From contig NC_089598.1 of assembly GCF_019320115.1 (NCBI RefSeq), forward strand, positions 32,693,983 to 32,757,982: DNA of 64,000 nucleotides, read 5' to 3'. This document shows, piece by piece, positions 1 through 12,267 of the stretch (position 1 is its first letter; each line of letters opens with the position of its first letter). The translations under genes were made by a program, and so were the position numbers. This stretch comes from Miscanthus floridulus. Taxonomy: Eukaryota > Streptophyta > Magnoliopsida > Poales > Poaceae. Under the pieces are notes generated by a model. That model saw only the letters and a program-made list of their open reading frames with translations, did no database searches and had not been told where the DNA came from.

Positions 1-644
1 GGATTGGGGCTCACCTTGGGAGGACCGGAGGAGGATGCAGACAGCAGGATGTGTGGGGCGGTGGTCAGGAGAGGAAAGCGGCCGAGCCGAAAATGACAGC
101 GGCATGCGGCTGGGGACATGGCCGACTGGGGAGTGGATGCAGCAACACTGCTGCTGCTGGGAATTAAATGCCTAGGGTTATACCATGGGCTGGGCCGGCT
201 GCGGCTGCTTCATTGGCTAAATTGATAGCTGAACTTGAATTTCAGGAAGCCATGGGCACCAGCGGGAAAAAATGAAAACCCGTCCCGCCCTGTCGGATCT
301 AAAACCCAGAGATCTTGGGTCCCTAGGTTTGGGTACTCAGTATCACACAGCAGGGGAGTGAAGACAAAGAGGTGGGCATACCTGGTGGTGCTCGCTGCCG
401 GCAAAGGTCCCGAAGAAGACCTGGTCACCTGGCGTAGGGTGGCAATGACTGTTGCTTGGTCATCGCTGGTAACCCATAAAATAGTTGTAAGGTGCCAAGC
501 TATGGTAACAGTGGCAATCGGTTTGTGTGAGCAGTGCGGCTGCAATAACAAGCAGACAAAGGGAGACACCTAGCATAACATCTTCAGAGACGGGGAGCAG
601 AGGATTCGAGGAACAAGAATCTGCTGTTTGTATCCGGGCATAAA
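1..644. other. Intergenic sequence, no gene recognised
   Basis: Short open frames exist on both strands around 210-573 and overlap one another. None carries a recognisable motif, and no homopolymer, tandem repeat or terminal inverted repeat stands out. I see nothing that can be annotated here. Confidence 0.4.
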
Positions 645-1011
645 TGGCAACTTATGCCCTTGCAGGCATAATTACTCGAGATGGAACTTTCACGGAATAC
701 ACTAATCATTTCAACACATACTCGAGAATTGGACCGGAAAGCCTGCATATGTCCTCAATGCCGAGTCAAGCTGAGCGGTACGCCAATACTGGAGATGCAG
801 TGCCTGGATCCCCTGGCTAAGTAGTGAATGATTATGGTTATGCTGTTGTTTGACAAAGTGTTGTTCAGCTGTTGAGACAACAAATAAGTAATTTGATGAT
901 GCTTACCACTCCAGAAAGCTGCAATGAATATGATCAGTCATACAGTGCCACAGGGTCCACAAACTGCTTCAAAGTTGTAGCCTCTGGCCAAGCAGCAGAG
1001 CCTCATCCTTA
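645..1011 (+). pseudogene. Decayed reading frame, unidentified
   Basis: One plus-strand frame reads as ordinary protein-like sequence for about 120 codons (visible stretch TYALAGIITRDGTFTEY, later QSVVQLLRQQISNLMML) but is broken by three in-frame stops (TAA near 801, TGA near 849, TAG near 1011). I do not recognise the family. The even composition and absence of low-complexity sequence suggest a gene or exon remnant, but chance openness cannot be excluded. No splice sites or start codon could be assigned. Confidence 0.25.
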
Positions 1012-1827
1012 GCATCCAGATGTAGCAAGAAGCCACTGCGCTTGGTGCTATTGCATGTGTCGGCCACCATCAATATGCTGCTGTTTATCAGCAAGTTTCA
1101 GAGACTGAATTAGGTACCATTTGGTCCTCAGAGCAAGTGAATAATTCTCATCATGCGTCGTACCTATCGTACTGAATCCAAATGTGCTAGTCATCAATAT
1201 TGACCTAACAGAATCACAAGAAAGAAGCTTAAATAGAATCTTGTTTGAGACAGTAAAGTTACTCTTGTATGTCTCATAAACATATGACACAAAGGGGATA
1301 TTACAAAAAACTCATGCACGCCTCACTAACTATTTGTTCAAAGAAAAGCAGTGCTGATGTATGCTGAGTTTCTGAACACTAGCTATCAGACTGTGCACAG
1401 TGATTTCATACCAATAAATTATCCTTAAGAAGCTTGGTATACTATACTGGACTGAAATATATCTTCACTTCCAGGAGTAGGATACCATGGCACACGAACT
1501 ACAGAGTCTATAAATCATCAGCAAGCACACTGGTTCATTAGTAAAGCCTTAGTGCCCATGGACAAAAGGCACCCAATCTTGCTTTCATGCACTTGCTGGA
1601 CACAGAGGATAAAAGTCCAACAAACAAATCAAGAAGCTTCTAGTTCTAAGGTTGTGTATCGAGACTCAGGATGTGACATTCAAATTGGTATTCAGATGGT
1701 AGTGACAGCAATAACAACCAGAAGTGGCAAAAGTTCATGGAGGAAACCAACTATGTGAAGCCAACAAATATAAAGGTGACATATGCACCACAGATACCTT
1801 GGTGTAAGATTTGACTTTTCATTCATA
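1012..1827 (-). other. 3' flank / probable 3' UTR of phosphoesterase gene
   Basis: This AT-rich stretch follows the stop codon of the minus-strand metallophosphoesterase gene. It contains no open frame of convincing quality, and part of it is presumably the gene's 3' untranslated region. A clear polyadenylation site could not be fixed by eye. Confidence 0.35.
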
Positions 1828-3536
1828 TCAATGTGACCATCTTATTGCAAGAGCTGTCAAGCACAAGAATGCTAAATATACCATAATTACATGCCATTCT
1901 CGAGCTAACCAACAGCACCTCAGAGTCACAGACCCTTTAGTATCAAATGTAGCAATGACAAAACCAGGAACTCCTCTTGTCTTCCATGTCATAGCTGGTA
2001 CTGTTACTTCACGTGTACCATCAGCATGGACAAAGACAGAGAAGCTACCAGAATGAGCATTAAATATAATCCTGCAGAAAAAAAAATGACATTAGGACTT
2101 CAGTTACCATTCTAAAGAAAGCAAAACAGAATTTTCATAAACAGTAATTTGAAAATAATTGTACACATAACATGACGACACACCACCCAGACAATATAAC
2201 AAAAAGAATAGCCAACTACAACAGGGAATTCAATCCAAAGCTAACATCAATACAGAGGGCTCACCTTGGTTTAAGTGCCTGAAGAATATATTGTGTTGAA
2301 TTCACAGGAAGAGTATGCAAGTGATCGTATAAAATCCTGCTATTAGCTCCACTGCACGGTTTCAAGTAGTATGTCATGATACATATCACACCAATTCCGG
2401 GCTTCAAAAACAACATTAACGTAATACAGCAGCACGGGACTAAAGATTCTACTCATAAAATACATACTATTGATGATTTACCTTAGTTTTGAGCTTGAGT
2501 CAGCTAATGAATGATCGGAGACAACCGTCTCTGAAAATGTGGGAACACCCGTAACCTCTCCATCGAATTTATGCAATGGAAAATGGAGCAAAACGACAGG
2601 ACCTGACCCTGATTCCATGTTGTTTTGCCTCCAACTAATGTCAGCGAAATTTTCACTTCTTTCACATCGTAAAGGGTTACATTCTGCTTCATAAACCCTT
2701 TCCCTTTGGATATGATGGTTCTCCCTCTCCATAACCTTCTCGATGCTGAACCGCAATGCATTGTCGCTACAGAGCAGCGCAACCGCATTTAGTGACACGA
2801 AACTTACATTGCTGATATCGAAAGAGCCACATCCACTTGAATCCAACCCTGGCAAATGTTTGGTCCTGCGGCGGACGAATTTACCCTCCAAATTTGCACA
2901 AGTGCCAACATCTTTATCACCCAAAACAATATGAAGAGGAAGAGTGGAGTACGGTCCCAATATCCCCTCAAACTGTTGAATAACAGAAATCCATTTGGCC
3001 TCCGTTGATTCCGAACCTCTTGCTGAGATGTCCCCAAGGACTACGATCATATTCGGCTTCAATCTTTGAATAGAGTTCTGGAAAAAAAGGCATAACATCG
3101 GGAATCAAATCTGACAGTAAGTGGACCCTCAAGTGAACACTGAATCGCATGAAAACGTGCAACTCCACTACTTTTAGCACCCGAGGACGGCAGAACAGCA
3201 AATTTGCAACTGCATTAGCCCATCTAACGTGTGCAAAATCAAACATTTCAAGATATCCGACAAAATTTCGAGAAAATTCGGGGCACTCGCTCGCATCTGA
3301 ATCCTATCACTCACAGCGAAGAATTTGGACATGACGTGGTCTCGGAAGTGGCGGTCAGCGAAGGACGCATCCGACCCGAGGAGCATCAGGTCGGCGACCA
3401 TCATGGCCCTGAGGTCCCCGGAACCGTGGGCGGCGGGCAGGCCCCCCGAGCAAGAGGGCATCGAGAGCCAGTCCTCGAACGCGAGCAGCGCCGTGACGAG
3501 GAGGAGCGGAACGGCTGGGTTGGGCCAAGTCGCCAT
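1828..3536 (-). CDS. MPPE1/Cdc1/Ted1-type metallophosphoesterase, 4 exons
   Basis: Exons on the minus strand: 3315-3536, 2482-3077, 2265-2351 and 1828-2071. All three introns are GT..AG, and the joined frame is 382 codons plus TGA. Residues 9-20 form a hydrophobic signal/anchor segment. The calcineurin-like fold follows: D49 in VADLMLLG, GD at 89-90 in VVLGDISARG, GDKD at 127-130 where most relatives have GNHD, HFPLH at 239-243 and NAHS around H308. A second hydrophobic segment lies at about 361-380, just before the C-terminus. Proteins of this family (animal MPPE1/PGAP5, yeast Cdc1/Ted1) are ER/Golgi membrane phosphoesterases that remodel GPI-anchor ethanolamine phosphate; the same role here is inference. 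The start at 3536 was chosen because it directly precedes the anchor segment. An in-frame ATG at 3629 would add 31 residues, but it probably lies at or upstream of the transcription start. This is the only host gene in the window that looks intact. Confidence 0.88.
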
Positions 3537-3622
3537 CGTAGCCGGCGTGGAGACCGGCAGGAGGATGGGATGGGGGTAAGGGCTGCGTCCGTCGAGGTTT
3601 GGGTGTAGTCGCCGCCGGCCAT
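3401..3622 (-). other. Overlapping upstream ORF of phosphoesterase gene
   Basis: An ATG at 3622 lies in a different frame from the main start at 3536 and opens a 73-codon frame that overlaps the first exon. It is Arg/Ser/Pro-rich, as expected for an off-frame reading of GC-rich first-exon DNA. If the mRNA starts upstream of it, this ATG would be met first and could lower translation of the phosphoesterase. That role is inference. Confidence 0.3.
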
Positions 3623-3656
3623 GGACCATGGACGGGGGCGGTTGCTTGCTTGCTTC

Positions 3657-3674
3657 TTTATTTATGATGACTCA
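3657..3674 (-). promoter_or_regulatory. Putative TATA-like box and TGAGTCA motif
   Basis: Read on the minus strand, the region holds TGAGTCA (a GCN4/bZIP-type site, 3668-3674) immediately followed by an AT-rich TCATAAATAAAG box. The box lies about 120 bp upstream of the chosen start codon. A start site roughly 30 bp further on would fall near 3627, leaving a 5' leader of about 90 nt. The motif match is visible; promoter function is inferred. Confidence 0.35.
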
Positions 3675-3739
3675 GCATTCCCAGTAAGTTTTGACCGGGC
3701 CGTGACAATCAGACGGCAATCACTGGAAGTAGCCGTTTA

Positions 3740-4124
3740 GGGCGTGATTGGTAGCCCTCGTGTAGCGGTCCAAAGCGTCATCTGACACTATGTCATATAC
3801 TATCTTTGTGTTTGGTTTTCTATGTCAAACGAAATCGATGCACCGGACCGTGTATTTGAGGCCTCTGGTGCAGGCTCACAGCGTACGTAAAAATCGAGCT
3901 TCCCATGCGAGCCGGGATGGTGTGGTGCGACGCATGGCCTAGGACCCATGTGTCATACACTCAAAACTCACATCCATACCTACAACCAAATAAGATGTTA
4001 TCTCATACTGGACCAACAACAAAGACAACAAAACATAACTAAGTGCACGGTTTGAACATATATTTCACCATCCTAGATTGGCTCTCCATTCCGGCTCCCC
4101 TCACCAAAGCAACCAATCATGCCC
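3740..4124. mobile_element. Tourist-like MITE (PIF/Harbinger type)
   Basis: The left end reads GGGCGTGATTGGTAGCC and the inverted right end GGGCATGATTGGTTGCT, giving imperfect terminal inverted repeats. The 385-bp element is flanked on both sides by TTA (3737-3739 and 4125-4127), the three-base target duplication typical of Tourist elements. It has no coding capacity. It sits about 200 bp upstream of the phosphoesterase start codon and may carry part of that gene's promoter. Confidence 0.75.
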
Positions 4125-4410
4125 TTAGTGAACCATGGACGATTGAGATGGAAAGCTACAACAAGATGCTATGTGAAGAAAAGTCTCGCATGTCTTTTTT
4201 TTTTGTATTATTTTACCATAAAAACGGAGACTAGCGTCCGGACATATGTACGTACCGTTCGTTCGGACGCCGTGGGCACCTGCGCCTGTTGCCCGCTCGT
4301 TTTTAATAGAGCCTTTTTTACCGTCTGACATTACGAAAGATACTCTATTCTTACGTGTTATTAAAAAATCCATATAGATCCTGATGCAATGACGCTAAAC
4401 TTTTTTTTGT

Positions 4411-4510
4411 GCCGTTTGGCTTCTTTTTTTAGCCGGAACAGTATTTTTCTCTCACAACAATTTAGCGGGAATAGTGTTTTTCAGCCAAATTCAGCCCAGC
4501 GAACGGGGCC
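4411..4510. mobile_element. Small hAT-like MITE remnant
   Basis: The segment ends in GCGAACGGGGCC and contains the CAGTATTTTTCTCTCACAAC block common in grass hAT-type MITEs. A relative lies at 46618-46736 in the opposite sense. The left inverted repeat (GCCGTTTGGC) is degenerate and no target duplication is clear. Confidence 0.45.
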
Positions 4511-4777
4511 TTTTTGTCCAACACACCATTCCATCCAGTTTTGCTCCTAACGATGGGTAATGGCGCAACCAAATGACTTAGATGTCCTTAGGCTTGAGAG
4601 GCTCTGTGAACTAGTTGGTTTGCTTCAGTGTCATTCCTAGGCCAGCCCCAGGCCAAGCGTTTTGGCGCCAAAGCCAAGGTTGTTGACGCCAATTGAGCCC
4701 TTAGGCTTCTCCTCCTGTATATAGGTCCTCAGCCCTATCAGTTGCCACTCATGCAACTTGAGCCCTATCAGGGATGT

Positions 4778-4808
4778 ATGGATGGATGGATGGATGAATG
4801 AATCAATG
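4778..4808. repeat. (TGGA)n microsatellite
   Basis: About five TGGA/TGAA units in tandem, decaying into TGAATCAATG. Simple-sequence repeat. Confidence 0.8.
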
Positions 4809-5035
4809 TTGAATGATGAATACGAAGATTGTTCATTTGTCTAGAATGCAACAACATATAAGAAGAATATAACAATAATTAGAGTATTACAACAGTAAAC
4901 AAACATTCATCACATAACTGTAGCTACTTTACTGTTTTTCATCACAAAGGTTTCATGGCACCAACATGTCACCAACATTCATCACATAGCAGCTAAGTTA
5001 TTAGTTTTCAGCTACAGCTAAGTACTGTCATGCCA

Positions 5036-7775
5036 TCACAGAATATTTATCATAGAGCAAAAGAATAGTCGTGCCATCACATAGCAGGTGTTTTTCCAGA
5101 ACCACATCACCAAAAGAACATTGAGCAGGCACATGTTAGATACACTGTTTGGACCTGAGCTTGAAGTAGTAGTGGTAGCTGCCCCCTTGCTCTTCTCGAC
5201 ACCAGAAGAAGAAGATTTCCTCTTTCTTTTCTTGTGTGTAGCATTGACCACTGCCTCATTATGTGGGAACACCATCTAGGATGGAGTAGCAACCACAATG
5301 CTAGTCTCTATGTTACACCTTGTTGCTTTTTTTAGCCTTTTCTTTGGAAGACCCTTGCATAGAAAAAGTTACATAGTTAACTAAGTTATTGAAGCTGTAC
5401 ATGTATCTGCAAAGTAATTTAGTTACATAGTTTACCTTTCAGCCTCCATTGCAGCTATATCTTCTGAATTCCCATTCTTGCAAGTGTATCAATGATGCCC
5501 TAACTCATGGCAGATGGGGCACTCAAGTTTCTTTGCCCTCTTCTTGCTGCTGCCTCCGTCAAGTGATGATTTTATCCTATTCTTCCTTCTACCTCCTATG
5601 GACCTAAGACAGGGAGGGTGCATGAAAAAGCTATGAGTAGCTTTGGGCCACATGCTTTTGTCAGGAATACAAGGGATGAAACCCCCATATGCAGCTCTGA
5701 ATTTATTAACAGAGAAGTAATCATCCACAGGTCTTCTAGTTTTTCACTAGGAATTAAAGTAATGTAGGCTATTGCATGCTTGCATGGGATTCCTAACCCC
5801 TGTCAAACCCTATAGGAACATGTTCTGTCAGGTAGTCTGACCACAAACCTAAAGCCACTACCTCCCTTAGCACACAGTTCTACCACACCATCAGGGGAGG
5901 CTGTGACCACTTCAATGTCCAGGTTGTAACTGTCTTCCCTTAGCTTCTGCAGGATGTGAGGCAGAATCTTTTCTTCCAACCTCTTGGCTACCTTTTTCCT
6001 ATGGTTCTTTTAATCAAAATCTTCTGTCTTATAGTGTCCAACAAGTCATCCAGGTGATTTACCTTCTCAGGCTTGATCCAATTATTAAATGACTTAGCCA
6101 AATTATTAATCACATAATCAACATTTGACAATGTCTTGTACTGGCTCCTGGTCCAAAGTTTCTTGTGAGTTTCTTGTAGATACTTCATTGCCTCAGGTTT
6201 GGCTGCAGCCATTGCTTGATAGTGCTTCTTAAACATGTATGAGATCCATGAATATAAAGAAGCCCACAAGTGATCATCAAATATCTTCCCACTATACCTC
6301 TTCTTGAAATTCTGTACTAAGTGATATATACACTCTCTATGTTAAGCATTTGGAAAAACTTCACTAACCCCATTCATGACTGCCTGGCCACAATCTATGC
6401 AGAATGTCAAGCCCTCTGGGGTGTCTATTGCTTCCTTCAACCTCTCCATGAACCACACCTAATTCTCATTGGTTTCTGAGTCAATTACACCAATAGCTAC
6501 TAGATACATCCAGTTGTGCCCATCTACTGCACAAGCAATGCACAATTGTCCCCTAAACCTTCCTATTAAAAATGTGCTATCTACTGCAAGATATGGTCTA
6601 CAGCCTCTAAAAAATCCATCAACACATGGTTTAAGTGCAAAGAATAGCCTATTGAACCTGATCTTATTGTTGATGGTGTGATTATCAATGACAAGAAATG
6701 ATCCAGGACTTGGTTCTTCTAACTGGGCCTTAAGCCTATACAAGTTATCAAAACTTTTGCTCCAAGGCCCATAAATCTTATCCATAGCAAGATTTTTACC
6801 TTTATACACTATCTTATAGGGCACCATAATTTTGTGTGCATCCTTCAACCTCCTTTGCAGTTAATTCTATTGCACCTAGAGTTCCATCTTCCTTTAGCCA
6901 ATCAATCACCTGACTGCACACCCAGAACTATGTTACCCCTATATAGATTCCTTACCTCCTAGTGCTCTGACACTCATGAGGGTAGGGGTTCCTTTTCACC
7001 TGCAAAAAAGTCAAGTAATGCACTTATTACAAGCCACACAATGCAAGAAAAACAGGGAGCAATCAATAAAAATAATATACTAACACATTACCTTAATAGT
7101 GTGCCCATCCCTTTGAGTTGAGGCATGAAGTCTCCACCTGTAGCCCTCACTCTGCTGTGAGCAGTTCACCCTATACCTCACTGTATCACTCTTCTCAATG
7201 TCATAGTTGAACTCATGTTTAACAACATGAGTAGCTAAAGCAATCTTAAAAGCATCCATGTCTAAATATACTATTCCTACTAACATAGGAGGGTCCTTCT
7301 TGTCATAATCAACATCAGGCATATGTTCAGGCTCCCTATCTTTAACCATATCATCTATGTCTTCTACTTCATCATTAGAGTCTGTCTCAGAGGATTCATC
7401 AGCACCAAAACTCTCACCTTCCCATTCTTTACTCCCACCTTGGCTTTGAGGATTGGGAGGAGATGGGGGTATTGGGGACCAAGGTCAATATACAACCCTT
7501 CCTCATCAACACCCACATTGAGTGTGTGTGGCATGGCTTGGTTCTGCTAAGCTTGGACAGGCAATTGAAGGGGTGAATGGGGGTTCAAAAGAGTTCATAG
7601 TGCTACCAGAATCCCAATCAAGAATCATAGGGGGCTCACTACTTGGGCTATGATATGCAACAGTCAACAAGTAGCATTTGGAAGCCTTATGTTTTGCAAA
7701 CATTTCAACCAAATCTTGGTCAGTGCAGACTTGGATGTTCACTTTACTATCCATGTAGAAATAAAACAATCTCAC
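5036..7775 (-). pseudogene. MuDR-like (MULE) transposase pseudogene
   Basis: In minus-strand order: an N-terminal PB1-like segment with an acidic linker (7506-7775), the MuDR DNA-binding domain (about 7080-7349, motif RYRVNCSQQSEGYRWRLHAS), then the MULE transposase core (6459-6848 and onward). The core shows VDSTFL, later CIDCGQA, and a CIYHLVQNFKKR helix. A helical region follows at 5988-6269, then a CPICHELGHH zinc knuckle (5489-5728) and a Lys/Ser-rich tail (5036-5275). The first four blocks keep one reading frame. A splice-like intron (7000-7091) follows the DNA-binding domain. In-frame stops near 6940-6960, 6460 and 6340 and frameshifts near 6850 and 6000 make it non-functional. The family moves DNA by a cut-and-paste DDE mechanism. 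The Tekay LTR begins only 5 bp upstream of its start codon, so the MULE promoter has been displaced. Confidence 0.85.
7000..7091 (-). other. Intron in the MULE pseudogene
   Basis: The sequence begins GTAATG and ends TTTTTTGCAG on the minus strand. Removing it joins HTIK to VKRNPYPHECQST, which continues the DNA-binding region in frame. This places the domain boundaries, although the gene is dead. Confidence 0.6.
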
Positions 7776-7780
7776 TATAT

Positions 7781-10700
7781 TGTAACACCCTCGGTGTCAC
7801 ACTGTAAATCGTTTACTAAAACACTACATGAGCATCATATTTATGTGTAAATGCATGTGATATAGAGTGTAGAACAATTTCCGTAACTTAAAACGACCAG
7901 TGGAAATGCATAATGAAAGGTTGTTCATGACGTATGAAATTATCAAGTAAGGATGTTCATGAATTTTTATTGAACGAAAACACTATAGAACATATATATA
8001 GAATTTTAATAAAGTTAGAAGTACAAACTTTGTAGATGATGATGAAATACCTATAGTTGAATGATGAATTCACTAGCTAAGTGGCCTAATAGCTTGGAAA
8101 TCAAAATTGACATGAATCCGATCAAGACTTAGTCAAATTTCTTAAGTCGGAAAATGGTTTTACAAGGCTAAGTTTGGCAATTTTGTAGAGTAATTGGGTT
8201 AAGGAGTGATGGGGTATTAGGGCTTGTTTTAGTAGCCTAACATGCCCTCTTAAGTATCGCATAGGTGGTTTGGCAATGGAATCAACGATTTGGATTTTTA
8301 GGATGCTTTAAAAAGCGTGTAGGCATGTTTTAGGTCGAGCTCCTCGCGTTGACATGGTCACCGTGCTCCTGTGCCATCGTCGATGCGCCGACCGCATGCG
8401 TGCGTGTTAGGCCACGCCCTGCTGGCCATGGTGGCCGGTTGCCCAGGCGTGGAATTGCTCCTCCCCACTGCCATGATGTGCGCTGCCGCTGACGTCGCTG
8501 CTGGTGCCCTTGGGCCGCCCGCGTCGCTCCATTGCCGGCTCTGCTCCGCCAAATGCCGTCGCTGTTTCGCTCAGGTGCAGTGGCATCCTAGGGCCATAGT
8601 CATCATCGCCAGCATGTGCACATTCCTCTGTGTCGTGTCGTCACATCGTGTGCACCCACGCCGCTTGCGTCGCGTCGCCACTGCCATTGCTACGCGCGCC
8701 TGCTGCATCGGCACATGGCCGTGTCACCGTCGGCTTGCCAATTAAGGCGCTGTGGCCACACAAGCCATGTTGCCCCATACACACATGTGTAGGCTCCTCT
8801 GTGTGCCCTTGTCCTCTTCTATTGAGTGGCAAGCACCACACTGCGCTCCCCATCCACCTCCACCTTTAATGGCGTCGCGCCAGCGTCACCAAGCCATGCC
8901 TGAACCAGCTCATAGCGCTCGGTCCCATCCAAGTAATTGCGCATACCAAAAGCTTGAAGGGGAGCCTAGCTACACGCCAAGCCCACCCACTACTACAGTC
9001 GTACCGTGTCGAGTCTCAACTTGAAGCTTCCCCCGCCGTCAGCCACCTTTAGATCGAACGACGACGCCTATCCAATTCGTCTCGCACTGTCCACCTCCAT
9101 CCAATTCCAAGGCACTGTGTCTTCACCTTGATCCCCTCCACCCCCTACGCACCCCACTTGCACTGCTACAGCCTTCCTAGCATCGCTGACATGGTCGCGC
9201 CACTACAGTCCATCATGGAGCTCGCCATGTGGGCTTGGCCGAACGCACCCGGCCTATTCCCAGTCAAGCCACCGCCACAGGTAGCTTTGGGGTGAGTTGC
9301 TGATGCCCATCCTTTGGTTCTTTCACTTTGGTTGTGCCTTGGCTCATGAGAACTTGATTGCCACTGCCGCAGGGTGTCCACCACCATGGAGGGAGCTCTT
9401 GACCGCATTTCCATTCATCGCTTCACCACTCACTGCTTCGCGTTTGCATCTAGGTGAGCATCGACTCCTTAGGGGGAGGGCCTAGCTAGCCAGTGTGATC
9501 GCCTAGTGCCATCGTCACCGTGCCAGTGCACGCGTAGGTGCCTGGGGACCTGGCTGTTATGAAGATAGATGGTTTCAAGGGCTGGATTGCTTAAGTCTAG
9601 ACTGTAGGAATAGTGCTATGGACTGCAGATTGATTCGGTATTAGCATGGGGATGTTTTCGCAAATGTGCCGAAGCGCGCGGGCCTCCCTGTTGTGGGCTA
9701 TTGCCACATGGTTGGGTCATGCCCGCGTGGGCCGTGCCGGTGGGTCACGTGCGCGCGCTGCGCGTGTGTGGGCCGCGTCGCTCGTAGTGGGCCACGTGGG
9801 TTGAATTTAGTTTTTCCTTTTTCCAGAGAATTAGTAAATGCTTTTCCTATTTAGTTTTGAGCTGATCTTTGAAAAAATTATAGTAAATATTGTAGGTGTC
9901 CATAAATAGTGAAACAAAATTTGTTGGGTTCACAAAATGTGATCTATCTGGATAGATTCATTAATTCATTTAGGGAAGCTTAGCATTACTTAGCTTAATA
10001 TTTGTAGGAATTTTTGTGGCAAGTTGATAATAGCTCTAGCCATGAATTTTTTTACAGTAGGTTCATTAGATTATTATGAGCTCACTGTAATTTTTGTAGC
10101 CTTAGAATAGGTTGATGAATAGGGTAGCTAGTACTCCTTGTTTTATCATATATATAGTAAATCGATGTTAAGAAGAGGGATACCTTTAGTTGCTAAGATA
10201 ATACATGCAATATTTCATATTTGTTAAGTGTAATAATAGGTAACTTAGCGTCCTAGTTGGTAGAGCTAGCTTAGTAGCTTGATAGATGTATTCTTATTTT
10301 AAGAGTTGTTGTTGCCATATTACTAAATGTTGCATCATCATTTCATGCATGTAGATAACAAGTTGGTAGAGTTCGTGTCTGCGGGTGATCAGGAGTATGA
10401 GGAGATCATCAAGGAGTATGAGGAGGAGATTCTCATATAGGAGGGAGCCCTAGAGCCCAAGGCAAGCCCCAGTGCATAACCTTTATTTTGAATGATATCT
10501 GGATATATATATGTGATGTGCATTTATGTTATAGGTATTTTATGGAAACTACATGCATAGATATACCTACCTATGAGTCCTACTATCGAGTAGTTGCCAT
10601 GCTTAGAATTTCGGTAGTGTGAGTAACCTGCCGTTACTCACAATATGTGATTATTATTATCACTCATGATAAAAGTGGTGAAAGGAAAAATGGAGACCGG

Positions 10701-11788
10701 GTAGGGATATGGTTTGGGTTTTGGTGGGTGTAAGAGGTTGTGTCCTATGGCCAACGGGGCATAGCTTAGTTACACTGTTTCCCTGTCTATGTCGATTAAG
10801 GACCAGCCATTGCATTGGGTTCTAGACAAGTCACAGACTTATTATCTCGAACACATACTTGTGTATGGGCATAGAGAAGGCTTGTTGCTCTCTTGTCGTG
10901 GGTTTTGGCTCTTTCTAGACCGACTGATTAGAGGCAGGGATGGTGGAGGTCTAAGCACCGCACTGAGTCGGGGACTTAGGAGCGGGGGCTTAGAGTCCAA
11001 GTTTAGATGGGGACCTAGACCCCGTGACAGGAGAGTGGTAGGTTGGTCCTACTTGTGCCTAGGGTACAAGCGGGGCATGTGTCTTCGGGTACCCAGCTAG
11101 GCACATTGATTCGCGAATCATTGGGCGATCCGGTATGACTTGTCTACAATCTAGCACCGTAGTAAGAACTGAAAGATGAAAGGTGGTGAAATGAAACTGT
11201 TTGCTCAACTCTTGCTTGAAAGTAGAACAGGTGCTTACATAGAATGGCTAGATAATAAACTAATCATGACTGCTAATAATAAACATACATAAGGATTCAC
11301 TATTAGTATTGCTTTCCACAAAAAGGAAACCCACCAAACCATAAAGCTTATCATATCCCTTGGAGTCAGGAAATTATTCCCACTAGTCGAATAAGTCTTA
11401 CGAGTACATTGTGTACTCAGGGTTTATTTACCCGTATTGTAGGTACAGCTTGAGGAGTAGCCATTGTGTGAAGGATTCTTCTAGTGGGCACAGACGGATC
11501 CTTGTATATTATTGATAGATGTTTCTTTTCATTTTGCTATTTAATTTCTGCACTGTGAATTTGGTCCTATAATAATGTATTTCAAAGAACTCTAAATGTA
11601 TGAAATAGACTAAGTATTGTAAACTCGCTCTCATTATTGGATCATGAGGAAAAAATGTGGATTATTCGAGCTCTCCCTTGGGGTGTGCTCGACGGAATCC
11701 GCCTGATGTAGCTCGCTCTCAGGGTGCTTAGTGTCTAGTGGAAGATAAGCGCCTCCGTAAGTGCGTTATTTTGAGCGGTTCTGCCACA
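7781..11788 (+). repeat. 5' LTR of Tekay-like element (about 4.0 kb)
   Basis: The LTR begins TGTAACACCCTCGG and ends GGTTCTGCCACA, two bases before the primer-binding site. It has no coding content. A GC-rich block (about 8340-9800) is followed by AT-rich sequence (9800-11700). The matching 3' LTR is not in the window, so the boundaries rest on the TG..CA ends and the primer site. The 8371-8745 open frame is a composition effect. Confidence 0.75.
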
Positions 11789-11790
11789 GT

Positions 11791-11803
11791 TGGTACCAGA
11801 GCC
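11791..11803 (+). promoter_or_regulatory. Primer-binding site, initiator-Met tRNA
   Basis: TGGTACCAGAGCC lies two bases after the LTR. It matches the usual plant TGGTATCAGAGC complement to the 3' end of initiator tRNA-Met with one mismatch. Reverse transcription of the element would have started here. Confidence 0.75.
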
Positions 11804-12267
11804 AATAATGAGTCTATGAGTTTCATCACTCTTTTTCCAAAACCTAAAATTTAACCAACAAAAGTTTTGCAAAAAGTAGGATGCGATAAATTATGTAAAT
11901 AAGTACAAGCCCTAGTAATATGGTCTATCTAGGATAGCGGCACTGGTTTTATCTAATTAGTTTTCTGCAGGTACACTGACTTATGCTACATAAGAAGTCA
12001 TTTAGCGTACGGAAAGTGAGTGTGCGATGTGCCGAAAAATTCTTGCGAATGCCACTATATTCTGGTTTGAGTGAACGTATAGGCCGATGCATGCATCATG
12101 AAAAGAGAATCTTGCTTAAACTAAACTCTCCCTACATGTATAATTTGGATTAGTGAATTGATAGGATAAACTAAAAGAATGCTTTAATAAATGTCTTATC
12201 ATTTCTCTAATCTCTTGTTCCTGATCTAGAGGGTTGTCCTAAATGGTTGGTTCCTATATGTTTTTAG

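Noticed and set aside
2743..3334. Plus-strand frames over the metallophosphoesterase exons
   Set aside because: Shadows of the true minus-strand exons; splice sites and family motifs support only the minus strand.
8371..9024. Cys/His-rich GC-dense frames
   Set aside because: They lie inside the 4-kb Tekay LTR, on both strands, with no conserved motif; openness follows from GC content.
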